DNA of 16,640 bases from Gallionellaceae bacterium UBA6222 (GCA_002421915.1 DISA01000036.1:1-16640), one strand, 5' to 3'; shown: positions 1 to 6,985, counted from the stretch's first letter. The notes: generated by a model not told the origin, from the letters alone. A program made the numbers and translations.

Positions 1-130
1 AGCCGACGCCGAAATGGCGGTCGGCGAGGCGGCGGATCTGCTCGGGCGACAGTGCCACCGACTGGCGGATGCCGTCGATGACCACAAAATCGTTGCCGGC
101 GCCGTGCATCTTGGTGAATTTGAGGAACAT
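1..130 (-). CDS. dapF: Diaminopimelate epimerase, N-terminal part (runs off the window)
   Basis: DapF interconverts LL- and meso-diaminopimelate in the cytoplasm, the step feeding lysine and peptidoglycan synthesis. Only the first 43 codons are present, because the gene continues beyond base 1. The reverse-strand translation starts MFLKFTKMHGAGNDFVVIDG, the hallmark DapF N-terminus. Residues 8-15 (MHGAGNDF) hold the conserved Asn-Asp-Phe substrate-binding stretch. The ATG at 130-128 is chosen because the family starts a few residues before this motif. There is no strong Shine-Dalgarno sequence. The gene lies 28 nt after the CoA-binding protein gene on the same strand, so the two are probably co-transcribed. 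The catalytic cysteines are outside the window and cannot be checked. Confidence 0.93.
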   Translation of the reverse strand, partial: MFLKFTKMHGAGNDFVVIDGIRQSVALSPEQIRRLADRHFGVG

Positions 131-158
131 GGTGAGCTGTTGATAAACGATGCGCGGA

Positions 159-581
159 TTATACGTCGGCGCAGAGCTGGCTGTGGTCGCGGTACATGCA
201 GCGATTCATTACCACGGTGATGCCCGCCTGTTGCGCACGCAGCGCGGCAGCTTCGTGCACCACGCCGTCCTGCAGCCACAGTTTTCCGATGCCCAGCCTG
301 ATACAGCTATCCACGATGGCGGGCACGTGTTCTGCGGCGCGGAACACATCGACGATATCCGGTAGCTCGGGCAGGCTTTCCAGGTCGGGATAGGCTTTTT
401 CCCCCAGCACCGACTCCACCAGCGGGCGCACGGGAATGATGCGGTGGCCGAAACCTTGCAGGGCTTTTGCCACATTAAAACTGGGGCGCGCCGGATTGGG
501 CGACAGGCCAACCACTGCGACCGTGTGCGACTCGCGCAGTAATTTGCAGATTTCTTCGGGGCTGGGATTGGTGAAGTTCAT
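159..581 (-). CDS. CoA-binding domain protein (YccU-like)
   Basis: A 140-residue single-domain Rossmann-fold protein of the CoA_binding family. Residues 21-37 (VAVVGLSPNPARPSFNV) form the first beta strand and nucleotide loop, with the Gly-Leu-Ser...Arg-x-Ser pattern. A second conserved stretch, KLWLQDGVVHEAA, lies near residues 102-114, and the C-terminal NRCMYRDH is typical of these short proteins. Length matches the family (about 135-145 residues). The frame can be extended to a TTG at 596, but the ATG at 581 gives the usual N-terminus and has GGAAA about 6 nt upstream. It is the first gene of a minus-strand pair with dapF and is divergent from the DUF294 gene, with 66 nt between the starts. 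The physiological role of the family is poorly defined. CoA binding is the family assignment, not something shown here. Confidence 0.88.
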   Translation of the reverse strand: MNFTNPSPEEICKLLRESHTVAVVGLSPNPARPSFNVAKALQGFGHRIIPVRPLVESVLGEKAYPDLESLPELPDIVDVFRAAEHVPAIVDSCIRLGIGKLWLQDGVVHEAAALRAQQAGITVVMNRCMYRDHSQLCADV

Positions 582-585
582 GTCA

Positions 586-621
586 GGTTTCCGCAAGGAA
601 GCTGCGGCTATAATAAACCAA
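586..621 (+). promoter_or_regulatory. Candidate sigma-70 promoter for the DUF294/exonuclease pair
   Basis: A perfect -10 hexamer TATAAT lies at 609-614 in the 66-bp divergent gap between 581 and 648. The -35 region at 585-591 is poor (AGGTTT or GGTTTC). This predicts a transcript start near 621, about 27 nt before the GTG start. The weak -35 suggests either an activator or a modest promoter. It is based only on hexamer matching. Confidence 0.4.
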
Positions 622-647
622 CGTCATTCAGATTGAGAGGCAAAACC

Positions 648-2558
648 GTGAGCGCAATCCATCCTTCAGAGCTTACTTTTATTATCCGCCACGCGCCGTT
701 CGACAGCATGGAGCTGGAACATGTGATGTGGATGCTGGAACGTATGCACCTCGCTTACTACGCCCAGGGTGAAATCATCGCGTCGCCTGAACAGGGCGAA
801 GCAACCCGCATGTGGGTGATCAAACAGGGTGTGGTGCTGGGCGAGCAGAGTGTTGCCAAGGCTTCGGATAGTGATACCTGGCTGGAGTTGATGGAAGGTG
901 AATGTTTCCCGCTGGGGGCATTGCTTGCCAAGCGCCGGGTAGCCAGTATTTATCGCGCGGGCAGCGACACCTTCTGCTACGAATTGGCGGCAGCCGACTT
1001 TCACACCCTGCTTGGCATGAGTGCGCCATTCCGCGATTTCTGCACGCGCCGCATCGCCAATCTGCTGGAACATTCGAAGCATGTCATTCAGGCAGAGTTC
1101 AGCCATTCCAGCGCGGAGCAGCAATCGCTGGCGAGCCCGCTGTCGGCCATCATTCGCCGCGCACCGGTGACCTGCGCCCCCGACACCACCGTGCAGGCTG
1201 CACTGGAGATCATGCGTGAACAGCGCATCGGCTCGATGGTCGCCACCGACCAGCAGGGGCATCCGCTTGGTATTCTCACTTTGCACGATGTGCTGGAACG
1301 TGTCGCCATCCCGCAGATCGATACGGCACAAGCGGTCATCAACATCATGAGCACCGAATTATCCAGCCTGCCGCCGCACGCGCTGGCACACGAGGCCGCA
1401 TTGCTCATGGCACGGCGCGGCTTTCGCCATGTACTGGTGGTGGAGGAGCATAAACTGATCGGGCTGCTGTCCGAGAAGGATTTGTTTGCCCTGCAGCGGG
1501 TCGGCTTGCGCCAGATCGGTTCGACCATCCGCCACGCCGACACGCCCGAGGTGCTGCAGCAGGCTGCTGCCGATATCCGGCACATGGCGCACAACATGAT
1601 GGCGCAGGGCGTGGCGCCGGAACAACTGACCCAGTTCATCTCGACCTTCAATGATTTGCTCACCGCGCGCGTGGTCGAGCTCGAATGCGCGGCGGCCTGC
1701 CCATCCGGTGATCCATTGCATGAAAGTATTTGCTGGATGGCATTGGGTTCGGAAGGCCGGCTGGAGCAGACGCTGAAAACCGATCAGGACAACGCCATTA
1801 TTTTCAAAGTGCCGGAGGGGATGACCGCGAATCAGGTGCGCGAAAAATTGCTGCCGCTGGCGCGGCGTATCAATGAAACGCTTGACCGCTGCGGATTCCC
1901 CCTGTGCAAGGGCGAGATCATGGCGAGCAACCCGAAATGGTGTTTGTCGCGGGAAGAATGGCAGGAGGTGTTCACAAAGTGGGTAGATAGCGGCGCTCCC
2001 GAGTCGTTGCTGCACGCCACCATCTTCTTTGATTTCCGCGCACTGTACGGGGCGGAATATCTGGTCGAGCAACTGCGCGCCTGGCTGACCGATCATGTGC
2101 GGGGCAACCAGCGTTTCCTCCACCAGATGGCCGCGAATTCCCTGCGCAACCGCCCGCCGCTGGGGATAGTGCGCGATTTCATTGTGGGGCAGGGCAATAC
2201 CATCGATCTGAAGTTGAATGGCATTACGCCGTTCGTCGATGCGGCGCGCATCTTCAGTCTGGCCACCGGGGTGGGCAAGACCAACACCGTGCAGCGCCTG
2301 CGTGCCAGTGCGGCCGCGCTGCGCGTGCCCGCCACCGAGGTTGAGGCATGGATCAATGCCTTTCTGTTCATCCAGATGCTGCGTTTGCGCCATCACTACG
2401 AAGAAGCCAGTGCGCAACTGCCTGACGGCGAAACCCGGCATCTGGACAACCGCATCGATCCGGCACAGTTGAACGAACTGGATCGGCGCATCCTGAAAGA
2501 GGCCTTTCGCCAGGCGCGCAAGGTGCAGGCCAAACTCGCCCTGGATTACCAGTTATGA
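648..2558 (+). CDS. DUF294 nucleotidyltransferase-like protein with cNMP-binding-like and CBS domains
   Basis: A cytoplasmic regulator of 636 residues. Residues 1-150 resemble a cyclic-nucleotide-binding fold, but the phosphate-binding cassette is degenerate (FPLGALLAKRRVASIYRA instead of FGE...R.A), so cNMP binding is doubtful. Residues about 160-285 form two CBS repeats that usually sense adenine nucleotides. Residues about 310-450 carry the GlnD-like nucleotidyltransferase core, with LGSEGRLEQTLKTDQDNA near residue 366 supplying the GS and DxD motifs. The C-terminal DUF294_C domain includes IFFDFRALYG. GTG at 648 is preferred over the upstream in-frame TTG at 633, because GAGAGG lies 7 nt before it. 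Its stop overlaps the exonuclease start (ATGA), so translation is coupled. This pair commonly accompanies VC_2705-type symporters, which suggests control of carbon uptake or metabolism. The nucleotidylation target is unknown. Confidence 0.9.
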   Translation: MSAIHPSELTFIIRHAPFDSMELEHVMWMLERMHLAYYAQGEIIASPEQGEATRMWVIKQGVVLGEQSVAKASDSDTWLELMEGECFPLGALLAKRRVASIYRAGSDTFCYELAAADFHTLLGMSAPFRDFCTRRIANLLEHSKHVIQAEFSHSSAEQQSLASPLSAIIRRAPVTCAPDTTVQAALEIMREQRIGSMVATDQQGHPLGILTLHDVLERVAIPQIDTAQAVINIMSTELSSLPPHALAHEAALLMARRGFRHVLVVEEHKLIGLLSEKDLFALQRVGLRQIGSTIRHADTPEVLQQAAADIRHMAHNMMAQGVAPEQLTQFISTFNDLLTARVVELECAAACPSGDPLHESICWMALGSEGRLEQTLKTDQDNAIIFKVPEGMTANQVREKLLPLARRINETLDRCGFPLCKGEIMASNPKWCLSREEWQEVFTKWVDSGAPESLLHATIFFDFRALYGAEYLVEQLRAWLTDHVRGNQRFLHQMAANSLRNRPPLGIVRDFIVGQGNTIDLKLNGITPFVDAARIFSLATGVGKTNTVQRLRASAAALRVPATEVEAWINAFLFIQMLRLRHHYEEASAQLPDGETRHLDNRIDPAQLNELDRRILKEAFRQARKVQAKLALDYQL

Positions 2559-3259
2559 AGAGATTGTTGAAACGCTGGTTTGCCACGCCCGCTCGTTTGC
2601 CGCCGGCGCAGGCGGCGCGCCTTGCGGCTTGGCAGGATGCCGCGCCTGCCGTGCTATCTACCCCCTTTGCCCAGGCGCGTTATGTTGTGGTCGATGTCGA
2701 AACGACCGGGTTGAATCTGCTGACCGATACGTTGATCTCGATCGGAGCGGTGGCGGTGGTGGGTGGGAGAATTTCGCTCGCCGACAGCTTTTCCGTGGTG
2801 TTGCAGCAAGACCGGGTCAGTCGCAGGGAAAATATTCTGATTCACGGTATCTCCGGTACAGTGCAGCGGGAAGGAGCGCCCCCGGCGGACGCCTTGCTTG
2901 ATTTTCTTGCCTATCTCGGCAAATCACCGCTGGTCGCCTTTCATGCCGCCCTTGACGAGGCCATGATCCGGCGCGCCATGCGCCAGTATCTCAATCTGTC
3001 GTTCAAGCATCCATGGCTTGATCTCGCCTACCTGATGCCGGCGCTGTACCCGGCTCTGGCGCGCAACCACCGGGTGCTGGATGACTGGACCGGCCGCTTC
3101 GGCATTCACAATGCCGCCCGGCATGACGCCCTTGCGGATGCGATGGTTACCGCGCAGTTGCTTCAGGTTGCGTTGGTGCAGGCGCGACTCAAACATGTCC
3201 CCGATTTCTCCGCTTTGCGCGACTTGGAAAAAAGTGCAGCACCGGGTTTTCCCGCGTAA
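2555..3259 (+). CDS. DnaQ-like 3'-5' exonuclease (DEDDh)
   Basis: A 234-residue protein with the DEDDh exonuclease fold of the DNA polymerase III epsilon/RNase T superfamily. Exo I is VVVDVETTG, with D47 and E49. Exo II is AFHAALDEAMI, with D134. Exo III is HDALAD, with H190 and D195, which places it in the h subtype. All predicted metal-binding acidic residues are present, so it is probably active. The N-terminal 40 residues are basic and variable. It starts inside the stop codon of the DUF294 gene (ATGA overlap). It is not the replicative epsilon subunit: it lacks the expected polymerase-binding tail and sits beside symporter genes. The substrate (RNA, DNA or a small nucleotide) cannot be deduced. 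Confidence 0.88.
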   Translation: MKRLLKRWFATPARLPPAQAARLAAWQDAAPAVLSTPFAQARYVVVDVETTGLNLLTDTLISIGAVAVVGGRISLADSFSVVLQQDRVSRRENILIHGISGTVQREGAPPADALLDFLAYLGKSPLVAFHAALDEAMIRRAMRQYLNLSFKHPWLDLAYLMPALYPALARNHRVLDDWTGRFGIHNAARHDALADAMVTAQLLQVALVQARLKHVPDFSALRDLEKSAAPGFPA

Positions 3260-3260
3260 G

Positions 3261-3277
3261 TTGGCTGTAAGTTTGCT
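3261..3277 (+). promoter_or_regulatory. Candidate sigma-54 (-24/-12) promoter for symporter module 1
   Basis: TTGGCTGTAAGTTTGCT fits the sigma-54 pattern. It has TTGGC at -24, TTGCT at -12 and the required GG-N10-GC spacing. The second half of the -24 box (AC) is not matched. It begins 2 nt after the exonuclease stop codon and would give a start near 3288, leaving a ~200-nt untranslated leader before the DUF4212 gene. No activator site is identified. Pattern-based only. Confidence 0.38.
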
Positions 3278-3488
3278 GACGTAGTCTCGCCGCCAGTTGT
3301 AACGGGTGGTCGGTCTGATTGTCCGGCCGCCGGTCTTTTCCGGCAGAGGCCAAGACCAGCCCGTGCGACCTGATGACGGTACCGGTATCAAGGGGGGAAG
3401 GGAAGACAAGACTACCTGTCTGCCGTTGGATCATCACTGGTCTGTCACCCTTCACATGACGCACAAATGACTCAAGAGGAGAATGCGA
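3278..3488 (+). promoter_or_regulatory. Non-coding leader of symporter module 1 with a nested hairpin
   Basis: About 210 nt with no plausible gene separate the exonuclease from the DUF4212 gene. The clearest structure is at 3312-3357: GGTCT (3312-3316) pairs with AGACC (3353-3357). Inside it GGCC (3325-3328) pairs with GGCC (3348-3351), and GCCGG (3329-3333) pairs with CCGGC (3340-3344) around a TCTTTT loop. No T-run follows, so it is not an intrinsic terminator. It could be a regulatory 5' leader. It ends in a strong ribosome-binding site, AAGAGGAGA, at 3474-3482. I do not recognise a known riboswitch class. Confidence 0.35.
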
Positions 3489-3752
3489 ATGACAACAATG
3501 GATATCGCAGAACGGGAAAAGCACTGGGCGAAAACACGCAGGCTGATGATCATTCATCTGATCATCTGGTTCATATTTTCGTTCGGCGTCCACGCTTTTG
3601 TGGGCACGCTGAATCACATCAACTTTTTCGGTTGGCCCCTGGGCTACTACTTCGCCGCCCAAGGATCGCTCGCCGTCTTTGTCATCCAGCTGTTTATGTT
3701 TGTTAAGCAGCAGGACAATATTGATCGCGAATTCGGCGTCGCCGAAGACTAA
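3489..3752 (+). CDS. DUF4212 protein, small subunit of a sodium:solute symporter (module 1)
   Basis: An 87-residue inner-membrane protein with two transmembrane segments (about residues 20-39 and 50-72). It ends in the family signature DNIDREFGVAED, which recurs as DKLDREFGVQED in the second copy at 9233. The family is the putative small subunit that accompanies VC_2705-type sodium:solute symporters, much as YjcH accompanies ActP. The ATG at 3489 is chosen over the one at 3483: AGGAG at 3477-3481 lies 7 nt from the former and only 1 nt from the latter. It is followed 14 nt later by the large symporter gene, so the two are co-expressed. Whether the small subunit is needed for transport, stability or regulation is unknown. 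Confidence 0.92.
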   Translation: MTTMDIAEREKHWAKTRRLMIIHLIIWFIFSFGVHAFVGTLNHINFFGWPLGYYFAAQGSLAVFVIQLFMFVKQQDNIDREFGVAED

Positions 3753-3766
3753 AAGGGGAGATAAAT

Positions 3767-5596
3767 ATGAGCTTTTTCAACTTAAAGGGCGGCTTCATTG
3801 AAAACCTCCCGAAGATATATGCCATGTACACCGGGGCGTTCCTGCTGTTCTTCGCGCTCATGGCGATTCTGGAACAATACGGGGTTAAGGCAGACACCAT
3901 CGGCATTTTGTTTGTGGCATTTACCATTGTCATCTACGCCGGGATCGGTGTGTTGTCCCGTACCACGCAGCTCAGCGCCTATTATCTCGCCGGCCGGCAG
4001 GTTCCGCCGGTATTTAACGGGATGGCCACGGCGGCCGACTGGATGTCGGGTGCTTCCTTCGTGGCTATGGCGGGCGGTGTGTTCATGTCCGGTTATCCCT
4101 ACCTCGCCTTCGTGGTTGGTTGGACCGGCGGTTATGTGCTGGTCGCGACGCTGATGGCTCCGTACCTGCGCAAGTTTGGCTGCTATACCGTGCCAGACTT
4201 CATCGGTACCCGCTACGGTGGCAACTTCGCGCGTATCCTTGCCGTGATTGTGCTGTTCGTCGCCTCCTTCACCTATGTAACGGCACAGATCGATGCGACC
4301 GGGACCATCGCGGCGCGTGCCTTCCAAATCCCGTTTGAGGTGGGTGTCTGGTTCGGTTTGAGCGGTATTCTGATCTGTTCCATGCTGGGCGGGATGCGTG
4401 CGGTGACCTGGACCCAGGTGGCCCAGTACATCGTGCTGATCGTCGCCTATCTGCTGCCAGTATTCTGGATGTCCATCTCCCAGGGCTTCGGACTTATCCC
4501 GCAGCTTTCCTATGGACATGCTGTGGAACGCATCATGGAGTTGGAACCGATCATCGGTGTAGGCACCCAATTGGCGCAGGAAAAGATTGCCGGCCTTTCT
4601 GTGCTGTCCGTGTTGCACGCGACACCTAAAGAGGGGGCCATGGCTGCTTGGCAGTTCATCAGTTTGGCGGCGTGCATGATGCTTGGCACCGCTTCACTGC
4701 CACACATCCTGATGCGCTACTTCACCACACCGTCGGTGCGTGATGCACGCGCATCAGTGGCCTGGTCTCTGGGCTTCATCTTCCTGCTCTATTTCACCGC
4801 CCCGGCACTGGCCACTTTCAGCAAGCTGCAACTGCTGGATCCGAATATGGCAACTTCCATCATCGGCAAACCCATTGCCGACGTGATGGCGCTGGAATGG
4901 ATCCAGAAGTGGTCGTCCATCGGTATGCTCGCCGTTCGTGATGTGGCGGGTGACGGCATTCTGCATATCAACGGCTTCTTCATCCGCCCGGATATCATCG
5001 TGCTGGCGACCCCCGAAATTGCGGGTCTGCCCTACGTGATCTCCGGTCTGGTTGCTGCGGGTGGTTTGGCTGCTGCCATGTCCACTGCCGATGGCCTGTT
5101 GCTGGCCATCGCCAATGCCTTGTCCCACGATCTGTACTACAAGATCATCAACCCGAAAGCGGAAACCAGGACGCGTCTGATCGTTGCACGCGTATTGCTG
5201 CTGGTGATTGGTGCCGGTGCCGCAATAGTGGCGAGTATGAAGCTCACCAGCATCCTGGGTGCGGTGGCATGGGCATTCTGCTTTGCCATGTCCGGGCTGT
5301 TCGTCCCGCTGGTGCTGGGGGTATGGTGGAAACGCGCCAACCGCCCCGGCGCCATCGCCGGCATGGCAGTGGGTCTGGGTGTGGGTTCGTGGTATCTGTA
5401 CATGGTGTACAACAAACTGATGTTGCCGTGGATCGGTCTCGATCACCTGCGCTTTGGTATCGTTGGTACCGTGGCCAGCCTGATTGCCATGGTAGCGGTA
5501 ACCTGGATGACCAAGGAGCCGGATATGGAAATCCAGCGGATGGTTGATGAAATCCGTATTCCGAAGGGTGAGTCAATTCTCAGCGACACTCACTGA
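3767..5596 (+). CDS. Sodium:solute symporter, VC_2705 subfamily (module 1)
   Basis: A 609-residue polytopic membrane carrier of the SSS family, with about 13 hydrophobic segments, that couples Na+ entry to solute uptake. Family signatures include ATAADWMSGASF (early helices), TWTQVAQYIVLIVAY, LPHILMRYFTTPSVR, IVLATPEIAGLPYVISGLVA and KRANRPGA. The S439-T440 pair in AAAMSTADG corresponds to the Na+-binding Ser-Thr of PutP-type carriers. A hydrophilic loop of only about 42 residues follows the TWTQ helix, against about 130 in the paralogue at 9511. Residues 392-403 (DVAGDGILHING) resemble a degenerate EF-hand loop. AGGGGAG precedes the ATG. Relatives are linked to acetate and related short organic acids, but the substrate cannot be read from sequence. 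Confidence 0.93.
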   Translation: MSFFNLKGGFIENLPKIYAMYTGAFLLFFALMAILEQYGVKADTIGILFVAFTIVIYAGIGVLSRTTQLSAYYLAGRQVPPVFNGMATAADWMSGASFVAMAGGVFMSGYPYLAFVVGWTGGYVLVATLMAPYLRKFGCYTVPDFIGTRYGGNFARILAVIVLFVASFTYVTAQIDATGTIAARAFQIPFEVGVWFGLSGILICSMLGGMRAVTWTQVAQYIVLIVAYLLPVFWMSISQGFGLIPQLSYGHAVERIMELEPIIGVGTQLAQEKIAGLSVLSVLHATPKEGAMAAWQFISLAACMMLGTASLPHILMRYFTTPSVRDARASVAWSLGFIFLLYFTAPALATFSKLQLLDPNMATSIIGKPIADVMALEWIQKWSSIGMLAVRDVAGDGILHINGFFIRPDIIVLATPEIAGLPYVISGLVAAGGLAAAMSTADGLLLAIANALSHDLYYKIINPKAETRTRLIVARVLLLVIGAGAAIVASMKLTSILGAVAWAFCFAMSGLFVPLVLGVWWKRANRPGAIAGMAVGLGVGSWYLYMVYNKLMLPWIGLDHLRFGIVGTVASLIAMVAVTWMTKEPDMEIQRMVDEIRIPKGESILSDTH

Positions 5597-5614
5597 TCGG
5601 ATAGTCTGGTAATG

Positions 5615-5649
5615 TGCCGGGGCGGGGTTACCCGCCCCGGCATTTTTTT
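5615..5649 (+). terminator. Strong intrinsic terminator after symporter 1
   Basis: A perfect 12-bp GC-rich stem pairs TGCCGGGGCGGG (5615-5626) with CCCGCCCCGGCA (5631-5642) around a GTTA loop. Seven T residues (5643-5649) follow immediately. This is a textbook rho-independent terminator. It lies between the symporter stop (5596) and the next gene (5678), so the downstream small membrane protein is either expressed by read-through or from its own promoter. Confidence 0.93.
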
Positions 5650-5677
5650 ACCTAACACAAAACATGGAGAAGGATTG

Positions 5678-6034
5678 ATGATTTCTGGAATCCCAATATG
5701 GGTCGTCGTGATCGACTACGTGCTCGGCGTGGTGATGTGGACCTTGCTCGGCCGGTTTGGCATGCGCATTTTTCTGCCCGAGGAAAGCAAGTTCTTCTTC
5801 AGCCGTTTCTTTATCCGCGTGACCGATCCATTGATCCGGCTGTTTGAGCCGGTCACCCCCGCATTCATGGTTGCGCCGCTGGTGCCGCTCTATGTGGCCT
5901 GGTTCTTTTTTATCGTCCGCTTTTATCTGATGCCGTGGCTGCTGGGCTACTCCGTGATGGGAATGTTGTCATTCCCACTGGAAAGCGAGTTGGCGAGGGG
6001 CGTTGCCCATCTGATTGGACTGATCCTGAAGTAA
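5678..6034 (+). CDS. Small YggT-like inner-membrane protein (module 1)
   Basis: A 118-residue protein with an N-terminal transmembrane helix (about residues 6-26) and a second strongly hydrophobic stretch near residues 68-95. Between them is an amphipathic region containing RVTDPLIRLFEPVTPAF. That stretch resembles the DPLLRPIRRLLPP signature of YggT-family proteins, though the rest is divergent. The ATG at 5678 is used because GGAGAAGG lies just upstream at 5667-5674 and the longer frame would start inside the terminator. A protein of similar layout follows the second symporter at 11611, so it looks like a third recurring component. Its function is unknown. A strong terminator separates it from the symporter, suggesting a lower or separate expression level. 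Confidence 0.72.
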   Translation: MISGIPIWVVVIDYVLGVVMWTLLGRFGMRIFLPEESKFFFSRFFIRVTDPLIRLFEPVTPAFMVAPLVPLYVAWFFFIVRFYLMPWLLGYSVMGMLSFPLESELARGVAHLIGLILK

Positions 6035-6051
6035 GGTGGTCAATAAATACA

Positions 6052-6189
6052 GGGTGCCTCTAAAAATTCAAAGTGTTAAGGGAATCTCTAAAAATTCGTC
6101 ATTCCCGCACAGGCGGGAATCCAGTTTATTGATTTGACTGGGCTCCCGCCTGTGCGGGAGAGACGGAATATGAATTTTTAGAGGTGCCC
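6052..6189. mobile_element. MITE-like palindromic element (138 bp, non-coding)
   Basis: Imperfect 19-bp terminal inverted repeats lie at 6052-6070 (GGGTGCCTCTAAAAATTCA) and 6171-6189, matching at 17 of 19 positions. The element is flanked by a 4-bp direct repeat TACA (6048-6051 and 6190-6193), consistent with a target-site duplication. There is no ORF. The repeat core CTCTAAAAATTC occurs a third time at 6086-6097 as an internal direct copy. The inside is a second large palindrome (see 6097-6165). The termini resemble those of IS5-type elements in general style, but that relationship is inference. It sits between two convergent genes (stops at 6034 and 6211), where it could also act as a bidirectional transcription barrier. 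Confidence 0.65.
6097..6165. repeat. REP-like inner palindrome
   Basis: The arms 6097-6125 and 6137-6165 are reverse complements at 25 of 29 positions around an 11-nt loop. Each arm contains its own hairpin: ATTCCCGCACAGGCGGGAAT at 6101-6120 and CTCCCGCCTGTGCGGGAG at 6143-6160. The CGTCATTCCCGC...GCGGGAATCCAG arrangement is a common proteobacterial intergenic repeat type. The whole could fold as one cruciform or as two small hairpins. Confidence 0.75.
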
Positions 6190-6210
6190 TACATCCGGTG
6201 GGAACGAAGT

Positions 6211-6882
6211 TCAGGGCAGCTGGCCAAGAACGGAATCGACATCAAGTGCTTGGCGCAAATCGCGGCGCACCTCCTGCCAGCGAAATCGCACCGAGTTCAA
6301 CACGATCTCCTCGTCGAGTTGCTTGAGATTGTCGACGAGGGGTGCCCACTTGTACAGGGCCGCCGGACTCTCGCTGAATGCGGCCTCGTCTTCACCCACT
6401 GTAGCCCAGGAACATTGGGTGATACGGGTACGTATCTGGTCTGAATGGGTGGTAAACCCTTCCCCCGCATCGGCCGGAATGTCGGTGTCGCGCAGAATGG
6501 TATCCACAATCCCTTGCATCAATTGGGCGACGCGTGTCTCTGCTGCGGGTTGTTGCTGTGCCAGCAAGCCGCCGGCATACACCGTCAAATCAGCCAGGCA
6601 GGCCAGCCACACGTGCCATTTTGCAATATTGAGGGCATCCACGAAGATGTCTTCATCGAACAGTTCCGGATAACGCTGACCGGCGCGTGTCCGCAGATAA
6701 CCATAGAGTGAGGTCTGCGCCACGTGGCTGGCGCGTTCTTCGAGAAAGCGCCGCAAGGAAGCGGCATCATTCACAACTTCCTTGCGGCGGCCACCGACAC
6801 CCATGTAATCACGAAAAGTCTGCAACCATCCTTGGGCGATTTGCAACCAGAGGGCGGGAGCTAATTTGGATTGGTCAGTCAT
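6211..6882 (-). CDS. Conserved-looking hypothetical protein, 223 residues
   Basis: I do not recognise a named family. The predicted product is soluble and rich in Trp, Gln, Leu and acidic residues. It has no signal peptide or clear membrane segment and reads as mainly alpha-helical. Notable stretches are QGWLQTFRDYMGVGGRRKEV near the N-terminus, RTRAGQRYPELFDEDIFVDA in the middle and KQLDEEIVLNSVRFRWQEVR near the end. The frame extends upstream to 7059, but that would run into the sensor-kinase gene and yields low-quality sequence, so the ATG at 6882 is preferred. No clear Shine-Dalgarno sequence is seen. It lies 103 nt downstream of the sensor kinase on the same strand and may be read from that operon. 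The stop falls 21 nt from the MITE-like element. Confidence 0.7.
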   Translation of the reverse strand: MTDQSKLAPALWLQIAQGWLQTFRDYMGVGGRRKEVVNDAASLRRFLEERASHVAQTSLYGYLRTRAGQRYPELFDEDIFVDALNIAKWHVWLACLADLTVYAGGLLAQQQPAAETRVAQLMQGIVDTILRDTDIPADAGEGFTTHSDQIRTRITQCSWATVGEDEAAFSESPAALYKWAPLVDNLKQLDEEIVLNSVRFRWQEVRRDLRQALDVDSVLGQLP

Positions 6883-6985
6883 GACGACGCGATGGCTATT
6901 CGATGGGGGAGCCGCATTGTGCACAGGCCTTGTCGCCAACGCAAGCACGCTGCAAGTCTGATGGTTAACGTTCTGCTGCCGGTCT

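Noticed and set aside
1359..2441. A 360-codon open frame on the minus strand
   Set aside because: It lies wholly antisense to the DUF294 gene, whose domains and motifs are clear. Its predicted product is His/Arg/Gln-rich, without recognisable motifs, as expected of a GC-rich shadow frame.
3782..4618. A 278-codon minus-strand frame opposite symporter 1
   Set aside because: The translation is a His/Gly/Asp-rich shadow of a membrane protein gene, with no ribosome-binding site and no family features.
5612..5677. Upstream extension of the YggT-like gene to 5612
   Set aside because: It would be encoded by the intrinsic terminator hairpin. ATG 5678 has a proper ribosome-binding site and a typical membrane N-terminus.
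6052..6189. CRISPR array
   Set aside because: The repeats are inverted rather than regularly spaced direct copies, and there are no spacers or cas genes.
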